Virus record (IMG/VR): IMGVR_UViG_3300027917_000060
Location: 1-51,243 of that record
DNA length: 51,243 bases
Source: a virus
Reading direction: 5' to 3' (one strand)
In this document: in pieces, positions 15,831 to 25,516 of the stretch
Layout: each line of letters starts with the position of its first letter
Position numbering within the stretch: position 1 is the stretch's first letter
Position numbers and translations under genes: made by a program
The notes under the pieces: model-generated
What the model was told of the DNA's origin: nothing
The model's input: only the letters and a program-made list of their open reading frames with translations
Database searches by the model: none

Positions 15831-18523
15831 TAAGCGTTCTCTCGATAGTTGACGGTCACTGTCACAGAGTTCACTGAACCAGTAACGGTGCCGAGGTTAA
15901 TGGAAATGACCTGATCGGCAGCTACGTTAGCACTAGTGATAGTCGTCTCGGAAGTGATCGCCGTAGTAGGTGTGATCTGGTCGATGAGCGTACCAGCAGC
16001 CGTAACCGTGGCCGCGTTCTCAATATTGCAAACCACGCTCGTCCCGCCCTCGCAAATAGCCTGAATCTCCGTAACCGTGATTGCCTTGTTGGTGATCCAC
16101 ATAGCAAACAAGTCGTTCTCGGCAGGATCTTCAATCGTAATACTTTTACTGTGTTCCAGTGTGTACCACTCAGGAGCAGTTGCACCACTGTTTGTGCGTA
16201 GATACTGGTAGGCGGTTCCAATACCTAATTTACCAAGCGAGTTACTACCGTCCGAGTACAGCACATCACCAGCCGTGTACGTGCTCTGCCCAGTACCACC
16301 GTTGGTTTCACCTGTCGTACCTGTAACATCGTTCGCTAGGTCCACGGCACTATAGGACGGCACCGTGGCTCCACCGTGAAGCACCGTATTGGCTCCACCC
16401 ACGGCCAGTTTGGCAAGCGTGTTCGCTGCACTGGCGTAGAGAATGTCGCCCTGAGCGTAGGTGCTTTGATCGGTTCCGCCTTGCGCCTCTGACAGTGGAG
16501 TGGTCAGACCAGACAGCGACGTGATGTCGCTGTTTGCGCCGCTTGCCGCGCTTCCGCTATGGGGGTTTGCTGCGCCAACATGAGTGTCTATGTCTGCGTG
16601 GCTGGTAGTGCCGTTGTTCGTAAGTGCCGTATCGTGATCTATCTTCCCGCCATCCGACGAACCAGTATGTGCGTGGTTCGCCCATGTAACAGATGCGCTC
16701 AAATCGTTGACTTCGCTACCAGCGGGCAGATTACCAATATCGAATTTTCGCAGCGCACCGCCAGCCTCCCAACCCAAGAGCATGTCGGTGGCGGCAGGAG
16801 ATCCTTCTTCGGTCACACTCCCGATAGCAAGCTCGGTTGGTCCCGCAGCGCCACCAGTAGCATTCCCGAGCAACGTGTTGGCCGCAAAGTTCTCGCCCTC
16901 GTAGGCGGTCTTGATTTCGGACCCGCTGCCGTAGGTTTCATTCGCCGCAGTGTTATCGGCGGTTGCATCTGTGCATTTAGCTTCTGTGTCCGCTGTTGGG
17001 ATGGGCGTGGTCTGCACTGCATAACTGCCTGCACCACCCGATCTTTTGAGATAGCCATCACTGCCAAAGTCACCGTCCTGAACGACATCTGCATGACTCG
17101 TCTCGTTTGATGCGGTATTGTCGGCTGTGGCGTCAGTACATTTAGCAGCAGTATCAGAAGTAGGAATTGGTGTAGCTTGAACAGCATATGAACCAGCACC
17201 GCCTGAGCGTTGCAAGTAACCATCTGAAGCAAAGTCACCGTCTTGGACAACATCTGCGTGAGATGTTTCATTCGCTGATGTCTGATCGGCCAAAGCATCC
17301 GTACACTTGGCTGCGGTGTCACTCGTTGGGATCGGCGTAGCCTGTACGGAATACGCACCCGCCCCATCCGTCTTGCAATACCCGGCAGACGAGAAGTCGC
17401 CGTCCACAACAACATCAGCATGACTGGTTTCTGGATAGTTGGAGCAGTTGGAGAGGTCGCCAGCAGACGGGGTGCCAATGTTGGGTGTCGTTAGTGTTGG
17501 TGAGGTGGCACGCACCACACTGCCTGTGCCCTCGGTGGCCGTGTAAACCACGGCATCGCCACCGGCAGCACCAACCGGAACCTCGTTTTCTAAAATATCT
17601 GCGCAGGCCGTTTCGAGGTTATTCGTCTCGCTTCCTGCGGGCATGTTGCCGACATCATACCGACGTAGGTTGCCCTCGGCGGTTTCCCCTAACAACCAGT
17701 CGCCACTAGCGGGAGATGCCTCCTCTGTTATCGCGCTGATCTTTGCATAGGCCCCAGTATTAGCACTAGCACCATAAACAATCTCGTCCGCAGCCACGCC
17801 AGTCATTGATGATTCTAAATCGTTTGTCTCGCTACCGGCGGGCATATTACCAACGTCGTAGCGGCGCAAATTACCTTCGGCTGTCTCACCAAGCAGCCAG
17901 TCCCCGCTCGCTGGGGACGCCTCTTCGGTGATGGTGCTAATTTTCCCGTATGCACCCGTATTCGCGCTCGCGCCGTACACAATCTCGTCGGCGGCAACAT
18001 CCGTCATCGCAGACTCAAGGTTGTTGGTCTCGGTATAGGAGGTGGGACCGCTCGTGTTGATTGCTGAAATCTCGCGCACGGACAGACTCATGTCCACGGG
18101 TGTAATGGACTTAGATGCACCATCCGCCTCGACGTAGATGGTTAGAACGTCGCTGGCTGATAGGGAGATGATGGCATTGAACCCCGCGCTGCCCGTGTCG
18201 CCCCCAGTGCCTAGCGTGCGCGTACATCCAAACGCCTGCTCGACGGCGTTGTTACGCAGCTTGAACGTGAAGACCGTAGACACCGTTCCGCTGAACGAGA
18301 TGTTGAAGTTGACCGCATAGATTCCAGCGGTACCGATAGTGATCTGGTCGTTCGTGTGGTCTGGCGTGGCATCGTTGGCTGGGCCGTTGGCAGCAAACCC
18401 TGTAACCTTTGCTGGCGTGGTAGAGATGCTGGCTTGGGGAGTCGCACCGTCAGCGACATAAATGTTCGCGTACCGCGCCTCGACGCCGGTTTTTGGCTTA
18501 CCCTGCGCGTCGTAGATTCTCAT
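15830..18523 (-). CDS. Repeat-containing tail fibre protein (897 aa)
   Basis: Ser/Thr/Ala/Gly-rich trimeric-fibre-like protein. Residues about 165-298 are two tandem 67-residue repeats (ETN...GNMPAGS) differing at five positions. Residues about 365-528 are three 54-55-residue repeats (ETSHADVV...CTDATADN). Further copies of LPAGSEVND-type and GGTGQSTYTAGDVLY-type phage-fibre repeats follow, and the C-terminus is a beta-rich tip domain. Start is the second Met (ATG 18523), giving an ATGA overlap with the gene before. Likely part of the adsorption apparatus; the C-terminal tip would contact the host. Confidence 0.8.
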   Translation of the reverse strand: MRIYDAQGKPKTGVEARYANIYVADGATPQASISTTPAKVTGFAANGPANDATPDHTNDQITIGTAGIYAVNFNISFSGTVSTVFTFKLRNNAVEQAFGCTRTLGTGGDTGSAGFNAIISLSASDVLTIYVEADGASKSITPVDMSLSVREISAINTSGPTSYTETNNLESAMTDVAADEIVYGASANTGAYGKISTITEEASPASGDWLLGETAEGNLRRYDVGNMPAGSETNDLESSMTGVAADEIVYGASANTGAYAKISAITEEASPASGDWLLGETAEGNLRRYDVGNMPAGSETNNLETACADILENEVPVGAAGGDAVVYTATEGTGSVVRATSPTLTTPNIGTPSAGDLSNCSNYPETSHADVVVDGDFSSAGYCKTDGAGAYSVQATPIPTSDTAAKCTDALADQTSANETSHADVVQDGDFASDGYLQRSGGAGSYAVQATPIPTSDTAAKCTDATADNTASNETSHADVVQDGDFGSDGYLKRSGGAGSYAVQTTPIPTADTEAKCTDATADNTAANETYGSGSEIKTAYEGENFAANTLLGNATGGAAGPTELAIGSVTEEGSPAATDMLLGWEAGGALRKFDIGNLPAGSEVNDLSASVTWANHAHTGSSDGGKIDHDTALTNNGTTSHADIDTHVGAANPHSGSAASGANSDITSLSGLTTPLSEAQGGTDQSTYAQGDILYASAANTLAKLAVGGANTVLHGGATVPSYSAVDLANDVTGTTGETNGGTGQSTYTAGDVLYSDGSNSLGKLGIGTAYQYLRTNSGATAPEWYTLEHSKSITIEDPAENDLFAMWITNKAITVTEIQAICEGGTSVVCNIENAATVTAAGTLIDQITPTTAITSETTITSANVAADQVISINLGTVTGSVNSVTVTVNYRENA
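16940..17431 (-). repeat. Three tandem 162-165-bp coding repeats in the fibre gene
   Basis: Units 17270-17431, 17105-17269 and 16940-17104 each encode a 54-55-residue ETSHADVV... repeat. The proteins are very similar while the DNA differs at many third codon positions. Confidence 0.85.
17630..18031 (-). repeat. Two tandem 201-bp coding repeats in the fibre gene
   Basis: Units 17831-18031 and 17630-17830 encode 67-residue repeats identical at 62 positions. My codon-by-codon comparison finds 52 of 67 codons different, nearly all at synonymous third positions. Confidence 0.9.
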
Positions 18524-18840
18524 TCCGTCGCCCCTGTTGCCGTCCAATCCACCGCGGTTGCTGTCGTGGTCTGCGCCTGTAACACATCCCCGTCGCTCAG
18601 CACGAGGACCTCACCATCGACCAAGAACTCGACAAACTCGTTTTGGTCAAGCTCAGCGCGCTTCCATGTTCTCGCGCTAGACCCGCTGCGGGTTATTCGT
18701 AACTCTAGAGTCTGCGTTGCTGCGTTGGTGTTCTGCATATCGAGTGAGCGCACAATCCACTTCGCCCCACTCGGGGCGAGGATGTTCGCCCAGCTCGTAG
18801 CCACCTGACCGTCACCAAGACTTGCACCAGTAAATGCCAT
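18520..18840 (-). CDS. Small tail/fibre structural protein (106 aa)
   Basis: Predicted all-beta protein (VRSLDMQNTNAATQTLELRITRSG, EFLVDGEVLVLSDGDVLQAQ) of the kind that forms a knob or adaptor between phage fibres. The start at ATG 18840 overlaps the upstream TGA (TGATG) and the stop overlaps the next ATG (ATGA), so it is translationally coupled to two fibre genes. No specific family recognised. Confidence 0.6.
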   Translation of the reverse strand: MAFTGASLGDGQVATSWANILAPSGAKWIVRSLDMQNTNAATQTLELRITRSGSSARTWKRAELDQNEFVEFLVDGEVLVLSDGDVLQAQTTTATAVDWTATGATE

Positions 18841-20132
18841 CACATAGCCCACTCAAGAAAAGAATCACCACCTGCACCACCACTTGGCAGCGCAGGACTG
18901 AAAGTCCAAGAATCAGCTGACGGGTCGTATGTGATAGTGCCATCGTTTGATTGCCCGTCAAAAGTGAGGACGATAGCATTGTCGTTCTGCGCTGCGCCTG
19001 TAATGCTGAAGAAGCCAAGCGATGCGCCACTGCCGTCAACCATCTTGAATTCGTAAGGCGAGCCCGCGCCGATGAGAAACGGCGAAGGGTTGATCCCTAC
19101 AGACCATAGCTCCCACTGCGTGCCCTGTGCACCGCTGGAATCGAGGTAAAGTACTGTACTACCCCCAAGAGAGGGCGCTTCTACGTGAATGATAGCATCT
19201 GCAGAATCGTCGTACACATACAGCTGCGAACCAGAGGGGCGTGTTGGTATCGCGGATGCGTCAAATACGGATAACCCAAGGCCACCTGCGTTCCGGTCGA
19301 GCTGTAAAGCATCAATGCTGACTAGTGAAAAGCTCAACGCCGCTCTATTCGCTGAGACATCCGTCCAGTAGGATGCAATAGCGCCCGCCTCCGTTAGCGT
19401 TCCTCCTGAATTTTCAATGTAGAGCCCTATACCAAGCCCATGCCCGTCCTGAATTGTACCAGTCAAGTTTTGCCGGATTTGCAGTGCATCGTTGATGCCC
19501 GAAACATTGTTGGTAAGATTAACCCAACGATAGGGGACATTGGCAACATTCGCAGTAAACGAAATCGCTGTCGATGACATTTGCCAGGTGACACTTGCGT
19601 CGAAAGGGTCGCTGATCGCCAACGACAGCTTCGCTCCGTTGCACTTGCCCGTACCGCCACTTTCGCCAAACAGAACGCTTGTAGTCCTAGAAGAGGAGAC
19701 ATCTGGGTGCGCTTTAACTAAGTACTGCAGGCGCCCCAACGATGCGTCCCAGCGCATCTCCATATCGTCAATTGTGCCAACAGCAGTAGACGACTCCATA
19801 AAGATGACACGATCCTCGTTGTCGCGTGTATTATCTCCTAGCGTAATGTCGCCAACAACGCCAAGCTCGCCCGCAGACTGCGACGCAACGGGCGCCTTGC
19901 CAACCCACAACTTATTCACGCTCTCTACAGGATCACTGCCGAGGTACTCGTGCGACGACGCGTGCGGGGCAAGCGCTGACGACCCACCCGTAGGCGCCGA
20001 AATGGGCTCACCGCTAATCAACGTCGCAAGTCGTCCCTCAGTCTCACGTATCCACCGTTCGAGGTTACGTAGATCCCTCTGCAGCGGTACGGTATAAGTG
20101 CGTAGGCCACTGAATGTCTTGAACTGTGCCAA
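18840..20132 (-). CDS. Tail fibre protein (430 aa, TTG start)
   Basis: N-terminus has a helical segment (LQRDLRNLERWIRETEGRLATL, about residues 17-38) as in fibre attachment domains, followed by a SSALAPHASSHEYLGSDPV stretch typical of phage fibre collars. The remainder is beta-rich. The start is a TTG placed directly after the previous TAG with an AAGAAGG ribosome site; no ATG lies near the N-terminus, so the non-ATG start looks real and may keep expression low or coupled. Probably binds the tail or another fibre; no receptor specificity can be read. Confidence 0.7.
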   Translation of the reverse strand: MAQFKTFSGLRTYTVPLQRDLRNLERWIRETEGRLATLISGEPISAPTGGSSALAPHASSHEYLGSDPVESVNKLWVGKAPVASQSAGELGVVGDITLGDNTRDNEDRVIFMESSTAVGTIDDMEMRWDASLGRLQYLVKAHPDVSSSRTTSVLFGESGGTGKCNGAKLSLAISDPFDASVTWQMSSTAISFTANVANVPYRWVNLTNNVSGINDALQIRQNLTGTIQDGHGLGIGLYIENSGGTLTEAGAIASYWTDVSANRAALSFSLVSIDALQLDRNAGGLGLSVFDASAIPTRPSGSQLYVYDDSADAIIHVEAPSLGGSTVLYLDSSGAQGTQWELWSVGINPSPFLIGAGSPYEFKMVDGSGASLGFFSITGAAQNDNAIVLTFDGQSNDGTITYDPSADSWTFSPALPSGGAGGDSFLEWAM

Positions 20133-20309
20133 CTAATTCGCCTTCTTCACCGCCTTGGGTTTTGCGTCGTCCGCGCTCTCCAACTGTGCGATACGTCCTT
20201 GCAGCTCTTGTACCTGTCTGAACATGCTGTCAAGTTGAAGTTGGTAGTCCAGCGTAATGCGCCCAATAATGCGCTGGATCGAAACCATGGTCAGCTGCTC
20301 TTCACTCAT
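20133..20309 (-). CDS. Short coiled-coil protein (58 aa)
   Basis: Encodes MSEEQLTMVSIQ... with a clear heptad pattern through LDSMFRQVQELQGRIAQLE and a Lys/Ala-rich end. The start overlaps the upstream stop (ATGA) and its TAG touches the TTG of the next fibre gene. A trimerisation helix, fibre adaptor or fibre-assembly chaperone would fit; no family recognised. Confidence 0.65.
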   Translation of the reverse strand: MSEEQLTMVSIQRIIGRITLDYQLQLDSMFRQVQELQGRIAQLESADDAKPKAVKKAN

Positions 20310-23300
20310 TTGTCCCTCGACGGTCCCCCCTCACGGACCTCAATCTCGTACCCGACGAGTGCAGGTAACGATGTGCTGCTAATGTCACGCACCTCGAACG
20401 TATGTCGGTCTGCGTACTGACTCCAATACAGTTTCTTCTGCGTGTTGATCGTATAGCTCTTCGTCTTCGTCGTCGCCGCGCTTGCACCGTCACGGCGGAA
20501 CGTGCCGATGACCGCTTGGGCGCTATCACCTGCAAGGGACTTCGTGGTGCTGCCCTCGAACTTCGGATAGCCAAAGATCGTCATGGTCGCCACGCCCAAG
20601 TTGCCGATGTACATGTCGCCGGTTTTGACTTGGAACGGTATGTTGCCCTGGTCGTCGTAGCCCTCAGCTTGGTCTTCGTTGCCATCACGCTCAATGAACA
20701 CGTCAGATGTAGCTTGCGGAGTACCGACGTCCCACTTGTTTGCCAGGTAGGTCTCAACGATCTCCTGGTCCGTGTCGCTGAGTAGCGAGTCGAAGACCAT
20801 GATCTCGGCAACCCAGGTGTTGTACTGGTCAGGAGAACCAGGGTTGCCGTTGAGTATGGTCTGCATAATGCAGTGAATGTCGAGCGCAAAGTTGTTGTTG
20901 TCCTCGAAGAAAATGCCTATGTCGATTCCATCAATCTCGTGCGTACATACCGCTGGAATATCGCTGTCACGCGTGAACTTGACGAGCCGCCAGGGTGTGC
21001 CGGAGAAATCTGTGCCTCCCTGCGCCAGAGTCTTGTAATCGACTTTGTAGTCACCGCCGTAATTATAATCCGAGCACTGCATCCTACTCCCCGCAGACCC
21101 GTCTATCTTCTGTATGCGCAGCTCGGCTGGAATGTAGCCAGCAGGGTAGGGGCTCATACTCCCCCCAATCAGCGCTTCGTTCTCATCGCTGAGATAGACC
21201 ACACCGAATGCAGTGAATGCTCCCAATGACAACACGCTAAACGTGTTGGCTCCCATGCCACGCGCGCCCGCAAACGACATGATTGGCTTGGAGTTGGGCA
21301 GCGTAGGAGGAGCTGGCGTCGAGCCTGCAACTTTGTACCACGTTGGCTGGTTGCCTATGACTTGTGAGGTCGTAGCATGCCGTGCGCCTGCTGCTTTGTC
21401 TGTCCAGCGTGCGTTCTGCAGGTCAACCCACTCAGTCCCATCGTCAATGTCGTTAGGACTCGTGCCGTCGCCGTATGGATCGTACGCATCGAACCACAGC
21501 GTGGGTGTGAGGGTGAACACGCCCGCTGCGCCCGTTCCTCCACTCCACCCTTGCCACTCCCCATCCGAGTCAAGCCCGTAGTGGTGACAGCGTACGCCCA
21601 TCGGATGCGGGCCAGTAATGAGTGGCGCCTGATTCCCGTCGTTGTCCTGCTTGAGCCGTCCGTAGAAGAAGTGCATCTCCTGGCGATCACCACTCGTGTC
21701 TTCGTACAGCAACTCGATACGACGCATCTGCGGGTTGTTGACCAGCTCGGCAACGCTCAAGTCCACGCCACTCATCAACGTGTCCCAGTCAAGGTCACGC
21801 GACCATTCCTGCAGCGTGCTCACCCCATCCGTCGACCACACGCCAAGCTTGTCCACGGAGATCGCAATCGTACGCCCCGCACCAACGTCGAGTTCGAGGG
21901 AGAGCAACCGTCCCGCGCATCCTCGATGCGTTGACACGTACTCACTCACGCGCGTATCGAACACCCCCGGATCTGTCGCTTGCGGTAGGTAGTTCACAAG
22001 CATGGAGTAGCGCGGAAAATAGACGATGAGCGAACGCCCCGCGTTGCACGTACAGATACTCACGACGTCATCGTTGAGCGGGGTGAGGAATTCAAGGTAG
22101 TACTGCGCAGGAACTTGCTCAGCGCCCTGCGATGAGATGTTTGTTGGTATCGAATAGTGGATACGATTCCCTGTCGTCGGCACGTACACCATCGAACCTT
22201 GGAACAACTTGGCGATCTTGGAGATGGGAGGCGCCCCGTTCAGCGAGGTGTACAACGTCTCGTTCGTGGGGTAGAGAATCGCCAAGGCTTCGTACGCCTC
22301 CTCCGTGCCACGCAGCTGGTTCAGGCCGTAGTACACCACTGTACCAAGCTCGTCAATCGTCGTCGAAGGCACGTCGCCGATGCGATCTTGATACGTCCCG
22401 CCTGCCTCCCACACGTTTGCCTCGCCGATCTTGTAGAAGAACGGAAAGCCCTGGTTGGGCAAGTCGAGTGTGCGGTAGATCACGAACTGCTGTGTGTGGT
22501 CGTTGTTCGCGGCACTCGGAAGTGTGATGTCGATCTGGCCATACGTGTCGGGTGGAACGGCGTCACTAATCGGCGACGCAATCGACTCGTGGGGCACTTC
22601 ATCACTGTCAATGTACTTCTCGGTGATGAGGTAGTACAGCGGGTTCGTCGTCGTGTACGTCCCTACCGCCTGGCCGTTGTCCAGCTCGATCTCGTAGATC
22701 TTGCCTTGAAACCACGGGTCGCCCGTGACGAGCGTGGCTTCGGTCGTTGCACGCACCTTCAACGGCGATAGGTCTCCAAACACCACCGTCGTCAACGTGT
22801 ACTTCGTGACCTTGCTCGTGATCGTCCCGCCCAACGCAGAGATCGTCGTCCAGTTCGCCCCTCCATCCTCGCTCACTTCGATCTTCTGCTTAGCGTTGAT
22901 CCATGACGTACTGACATCCACGTCATGTCCTACTGGATTGATCCCTATGGTGTTAACGCTCGATGCAGACCCATGCGTGATGGTCAGCGTCAAGTTGCCC
23001 GAGATGTCGGCGATCGATCCAGAGAACGACCATGTCGTTACCTTTGGTGAGTTTGCCGTGCGCACCGTGGCATACGCATACGTAGCAAGGTCACTGTCTC
23101 GTGCGTTGTCAACATTGGTGTATGAGCCGCCCGCGCTCGCGGCTGGTGCAGCAGTCGACCCTGTCGCAAGCGCGTTCTCCACCCACGCAGGCTTCTCGTC
23201 AGGCGGTTGCAGTCCAAGCGGACGCCAGTTCCCCTTGCTCCAGTTGTTATCACCATCGCCCGTAGAGTCAACGAACACCGCATTCGCTTCGCGCACGTAG

Positions 23301-23671
23301 TTGATATCTGCGCCATTGCACATAATCCACGTGTCATTGAACGAGGAGAAGTGCGGGATCGCCGTGGTGGACAGCCCGTTCAAACCACTGGATACGAAAC
23401 TCGGCGTGGTCGTGGGTGATGCCTCGTACATCGACCCGCCTGCGCTCGCCACAAGCTTGTCATCGCCGGTTTGGTACTCGTACTTGTGGATGCCGAGGAT
23501 CGTGCCGACGAAACTGTTCCCCGTCGCAGTCCGCCCTGGCTGCTTGTACACATGCGGCGACCCTACACGGTACTCACACCCTTTCGCAGTCTGCAGTTCA
23601 CCAGGCTTGAGTGTCGAGGCGTCTCGCGCAGTCACCAACCCCTGAGAGAAGTTGATCGGAATGTTGGGCAT
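20306..23671 (-). CDS. Large tail protein with LamG/ConA-like domain (1121 aa)
   Basis: The N-terminus (INFSQGLVTARDASTLKPGELQTAKGCEYRVG) matches the opening pattern of podovirus tail-hub/nozzle or beta-propeller tail proteins that follow the gp4/gp11-like adaptor. Residues about 100-650 are beta-strand rich. Residues about 750-985 look like a laminin-G/concanavalin-A-type lectin module (IMSFAGARGMGANTFSVLSLGAFTAFGVVYL, ending EIMVFDSLLSDTDQEIVETYLANKW), which often binds sugars. Likely a tail tube/nozzle protein fused to a carbohydrate-binding module; TAATG overlap with the adaptor gene. Confidence 0.75.
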   Translation of the reverse strand: MPNIPINFSQGLVTARDASTLKPGELQTAKGCEYRVGSPHVYKQPGRTATGNSFVGTILGIHKYEYQTGDDKLVASAGGSMYEASPTTTPSFVSSGLNGLSTTAIPHFSSFNDTWIMCNGADINYVREANAVFVDSTGDGDNNWSKGNWRPLGLQPPDEKPAWVENALATGSTAAPAASAGGSYTNVDNARDSDLATYAYATVRTANSPKVTTWSFSGSIADISGNLTLTITHGSASSVNTIGINPVGHDVDVSTSWINAKQKIEVSEDGGANWTTISALGGTITSKVTKYTLTTVVFGDLSPLKVRATTEATLVTGDPWFQGKIYEIELDNGQAVGTYTTTNPLYYLITEKYIDSDEVPHESIASPISDAVPPDTYGQIDITLPSAANNDHTQQFVIYRTLDLPNQGFPFFYKIGEANVWEAGGTYQDRIGDVPSTTIDELGTVVYYGLNQLRGTEEAYEALAILYPTNETLYTSLNGAPPISKIAKLFQGSMVYVPTTGNRIHYSIPTNISSQGAEQVPAQYYLEFLTPLNDDVVSICTCNAGRSLIVYFPRYSMLVNYLPQATDPGVFDTRVSEYVSTHRGCAGRLLSLELDVGAGRTIAISVDKLGVWSTDGVSTLQEWSRDLDWDTLMSGVDLSVAELVNNPQMRRIELLYEDTSGDRQEMHFFYGRLKQDNDGNQAPLITGPHPMGVRCHHYGLDSDGEWQGWSGGTGAAGVFTLTPTLWFDAYDPYGDGTSPNDIDDGTEWVDLQNARWTDKAAGARHATTSQVIGNQPTWYKVAGSTPAPPTLPNSKPIMSFAGARGMGANTFSVLSLGAFTAFGVVYLSDENEALIGGSMSPYPAGYIPAELRIQKIDGSAGSRMQCSDYNYGGDYKVDYKTLAQGGTDFSGTPWRLVKFTRDSDIPAVCTHEIDGIDIGIFFEDNNNFALDIHCIMQTILNGNPGSPDQYNTWVAEIMVFDSLLSDTDQEIVETYLANKWDVGTPQATSDVFIERDGNEDQAEGYDDQGNIPFQVKTGDMYIGNLGVATMTIFGYPKFEGSTTKSLAGDSAQAVIGTFRRDGASAATTKTKSYTINTQKKLYWSQYADRHTFEVRDISSTSLPALVGYEIEVREGGPSRDK

Positions 23672-24423
23672 TAGCGAATCCTAATAAACAGCTGGCCACG
23701 CAGTGGGTTTCTCTTGCCCGCAAACCTGCGATCCGCAAGCTTGAAGCGCTTGTTCGTGTCCGGGTGACGCTTGTCTACTGCCTTCAACTGCTGCAACGCG
23801 CGCATTTCCAGCCCTTGGAACGCCGCTACGTCTGGATGTCCTGGTCCGTAAAGGTGTATCGCCAGCCGCTTCTGCGCACCATATACCAATGCTGGTTCTA
23901 CTTCTGGCGGTATGTCAAGTGCAGCAGTCACTGAGCTTACAAGTGGAATGCGTCGATAATACTCCACGGTCAGCGTGTAGTCAGTAGCGGCGCCCGAGTC
24001 TGGTGTAGGGCCTAGGTACAACGTGCCGTCCCTCTCCACATTACGGAAAGAGTAAACGACAGGTATGCCCGACCCAATGTAACGGCTACTCCCGTACGCA
24101 TCCTGGTACTGCACGTACGGCAGGTACATCAACAGTAGTTCTTGCGTGGAGTCAGGGGTGTAGATCATACGAGCGATAGACTCGCGATACACGCCATTCC
24201 GCAGCACGATCGTGTTGGCGTCCGCAGTGATCGTCAGATTAGACTCGACCATCTTGTTGAACTCGTAGAGGTGCGAGTTCATTTCCTTGACGGTTTCATC
24301 AAGGAGGTCGAGTGCGACGCCCGCCATCTCGGTGTCGCTGGTCCTGTCAATGCCGTATACGTTGACTACCCTATCAACCAGGGCACTCTGATCAGACACC
24401 TTCTCCTGTTCCCACTGTGCCAT
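23671..24423 (-). CDS. Head-to-tail adaptor / tail accessory protein (P22 gp4, T7 gp11-like)
   Basis: 250 residues with the layout of podovirus adaptors: an N-terminal helical part (LVDRVVNVYGIDRTSDTEMAGVALDLLDETVKEMN), a beta middle (IPVVYSFRNVERDGTLYLGPTPDSG), a conserved-looking YTLTVEYYRRIPLVS strand, and a helical C-terminal part with the ALVYGAQKRLAIHL motif. Such proteins ring the portal and seal the packaged head before tail assembly. It begins inside the last 32 nt of the glycosyltransferase gene and is followed by the large tail protein, so tail genes resume here after the glycan cassette. Confidence 0.75.
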   Translation of the reverse strand: MAQWEQEKVSDQSALVDRVVNVYGIDRTSDTEMAGVALDLLDETVKEMNSHLYEFNKMVESNLTITADANTIVLRNGVYRESIARMIYTPDSTQELLLMYLPYVQYQDAYGSSRYIGSGIPVVYSFRNVERDGTLYLGPTPDSGAATDYTLTVEYYRRIPLVSSVTAALDIPPEVEPALVYGAQKRLAIHLYGPGHPDVAAFQGLEMRALQQLKAVDKRHPDTNKRFKLADRRFAGKRNPLRGQLFIRIR

Positions 24424-25516
24424 CCCGTCCTCCTGAGCGAACGATGTCGGCTAGGTCACGCACTGGTCCCTTCTTAACTACTCTCTCATATAAACTTACC
24501 CACTTGTCTACGTGCTTGTCAATGTGCCATTCGTCCACCACCCAATCGTAAAGCTCGCGTGCGGTCCGCTTACGCATTGGAGCGTCGGTAACTAACGCGT
24601 CGATCGCCTCCCGCCATTCATAGTTCCCCGCCACCTTGATCGCTGCGCTCGCCGGGACAGCAGCGTACGTGTCCCAATCGGTGCACAAGAACGCAGCGTT
24701 ACACATCGCTGCGTCGTACGCCTTGATGTGCGACTTCGAGCGGTTGAACTCGTTTTGTGCAACGGGAGCGAATATCACGTCAGGGGCAATCCAGCGCAGC
24801 GTCGCGCGGTACCGCGCCATCCCCATGGTTGGAATCGTAAATACCCGGTTGCGTATTGGATCGGTCGGCGACGGCAGCCACTTCAACGCCCAGTCTGGCA
24901 AGCAGCCAAGGAAGAACAGGCGCAAGTTCGGGTGGTCCTCCATGGCATGGACCAGCGCATCCTCAATCGTGTCCAAATCCCCTTTACGGCCTAGATTTCC
25001 AGCGAACATAAAGCGAACAGAATCGTCTTGGTGACGCTGCGGGTCCTTATCAAGCTGCCAATCCGGGGGGTAGACGCAGTTCGGTAATACCCACGACAGC
25101 TTGCAATCCTCGTCAAGTTGCTCCTGCAGGCGCGGTGTTGACACAGACACCGCGTCTGACATCCGCAGCATCATTCGCGTAATACGCCTGCCCTGCGAGC
25201 CGCCGTGATAGTCCCCAAAAGCGATGTTGTACGCTGGGACGTTCATGAAGTCATCGTCGATGTCCGTAATGAATGGGATCTCGGCATATTCACGCGCGGC
25301 TACAATGTACTTAAGAATCTCGTGGTTGATGACGTAGCCTGTGTGCAGGATGTCGTAATCCTTAACGTGCTTCATCAGCCACAAGTCAATGCGATCTTCG
25401 AAAGCGTTAGGATGCAGCTCTATGTCAACTCCTGCGCGCTTCAAGGCAGCGACTCCCAGCTCCGCGCGATAGTACCGCACGCCTCCAGCTTGTGGATGGA
25501 TTACACCGATACGCAT
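24392..25516 (-). CDS. GT-B fold glycosyltransferase, GT4-like (374 aa)
   Basis: N-terminal Rossmann half starts MRIGVIHPQAGGVRYYR, typical of GT4 nucleotide-sugar glycosyltransferases. The C-terminal donor-binding half has FMFAGNLGRKGDLDTIEDAL, LRLFFLGCLPDW and the acidic/Lys donor region VAQNEFNRSKSHIKAYDAAMCNAAFLCTD. Start is ATG 25516 (16-nt overlap with the previous gene); the longer frame upstream is not protein-like. It would transfer a sugar onto a glycan or protein acceptor; donor and acceptor cannot be read from the sequence. Last gene of the glycan cassette before the tail genes. Confidence 0.85.
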   Translation of the reverse strand: MRIGVIHPQAGGVRYYRAELGVAALKRAGVDIELHPNAFEDRIDLWLMKHVKDYDILHTGYVINHEILKYIVAAREYAEIPFITDIDDDFMNVPAYNIAFGDYHGGSQGRRITRMMLRMSDAVSVSTPRLQEQLDEDCKLSWVLPNCVYPPDWQLDKDPQRHQDDSVRFMFAGNLGRKGDLDTIEDALVHAMEDHPNLRLFFLGCLPDWALKWLPSPTDPIRNRVFTIPTMGMARYRATLRWIAPDVIFAPVAQNEFNRSKSHIKAYDAAMCNAAFLCTDWDTYAAVPASAAIKVAGNYEWREAIDALVTDAPMRKRTARELYDWVVDEWHIDKHVDKWVSLYERVVKKGPVRDLADIVRSGGRDGTVGTGEGV

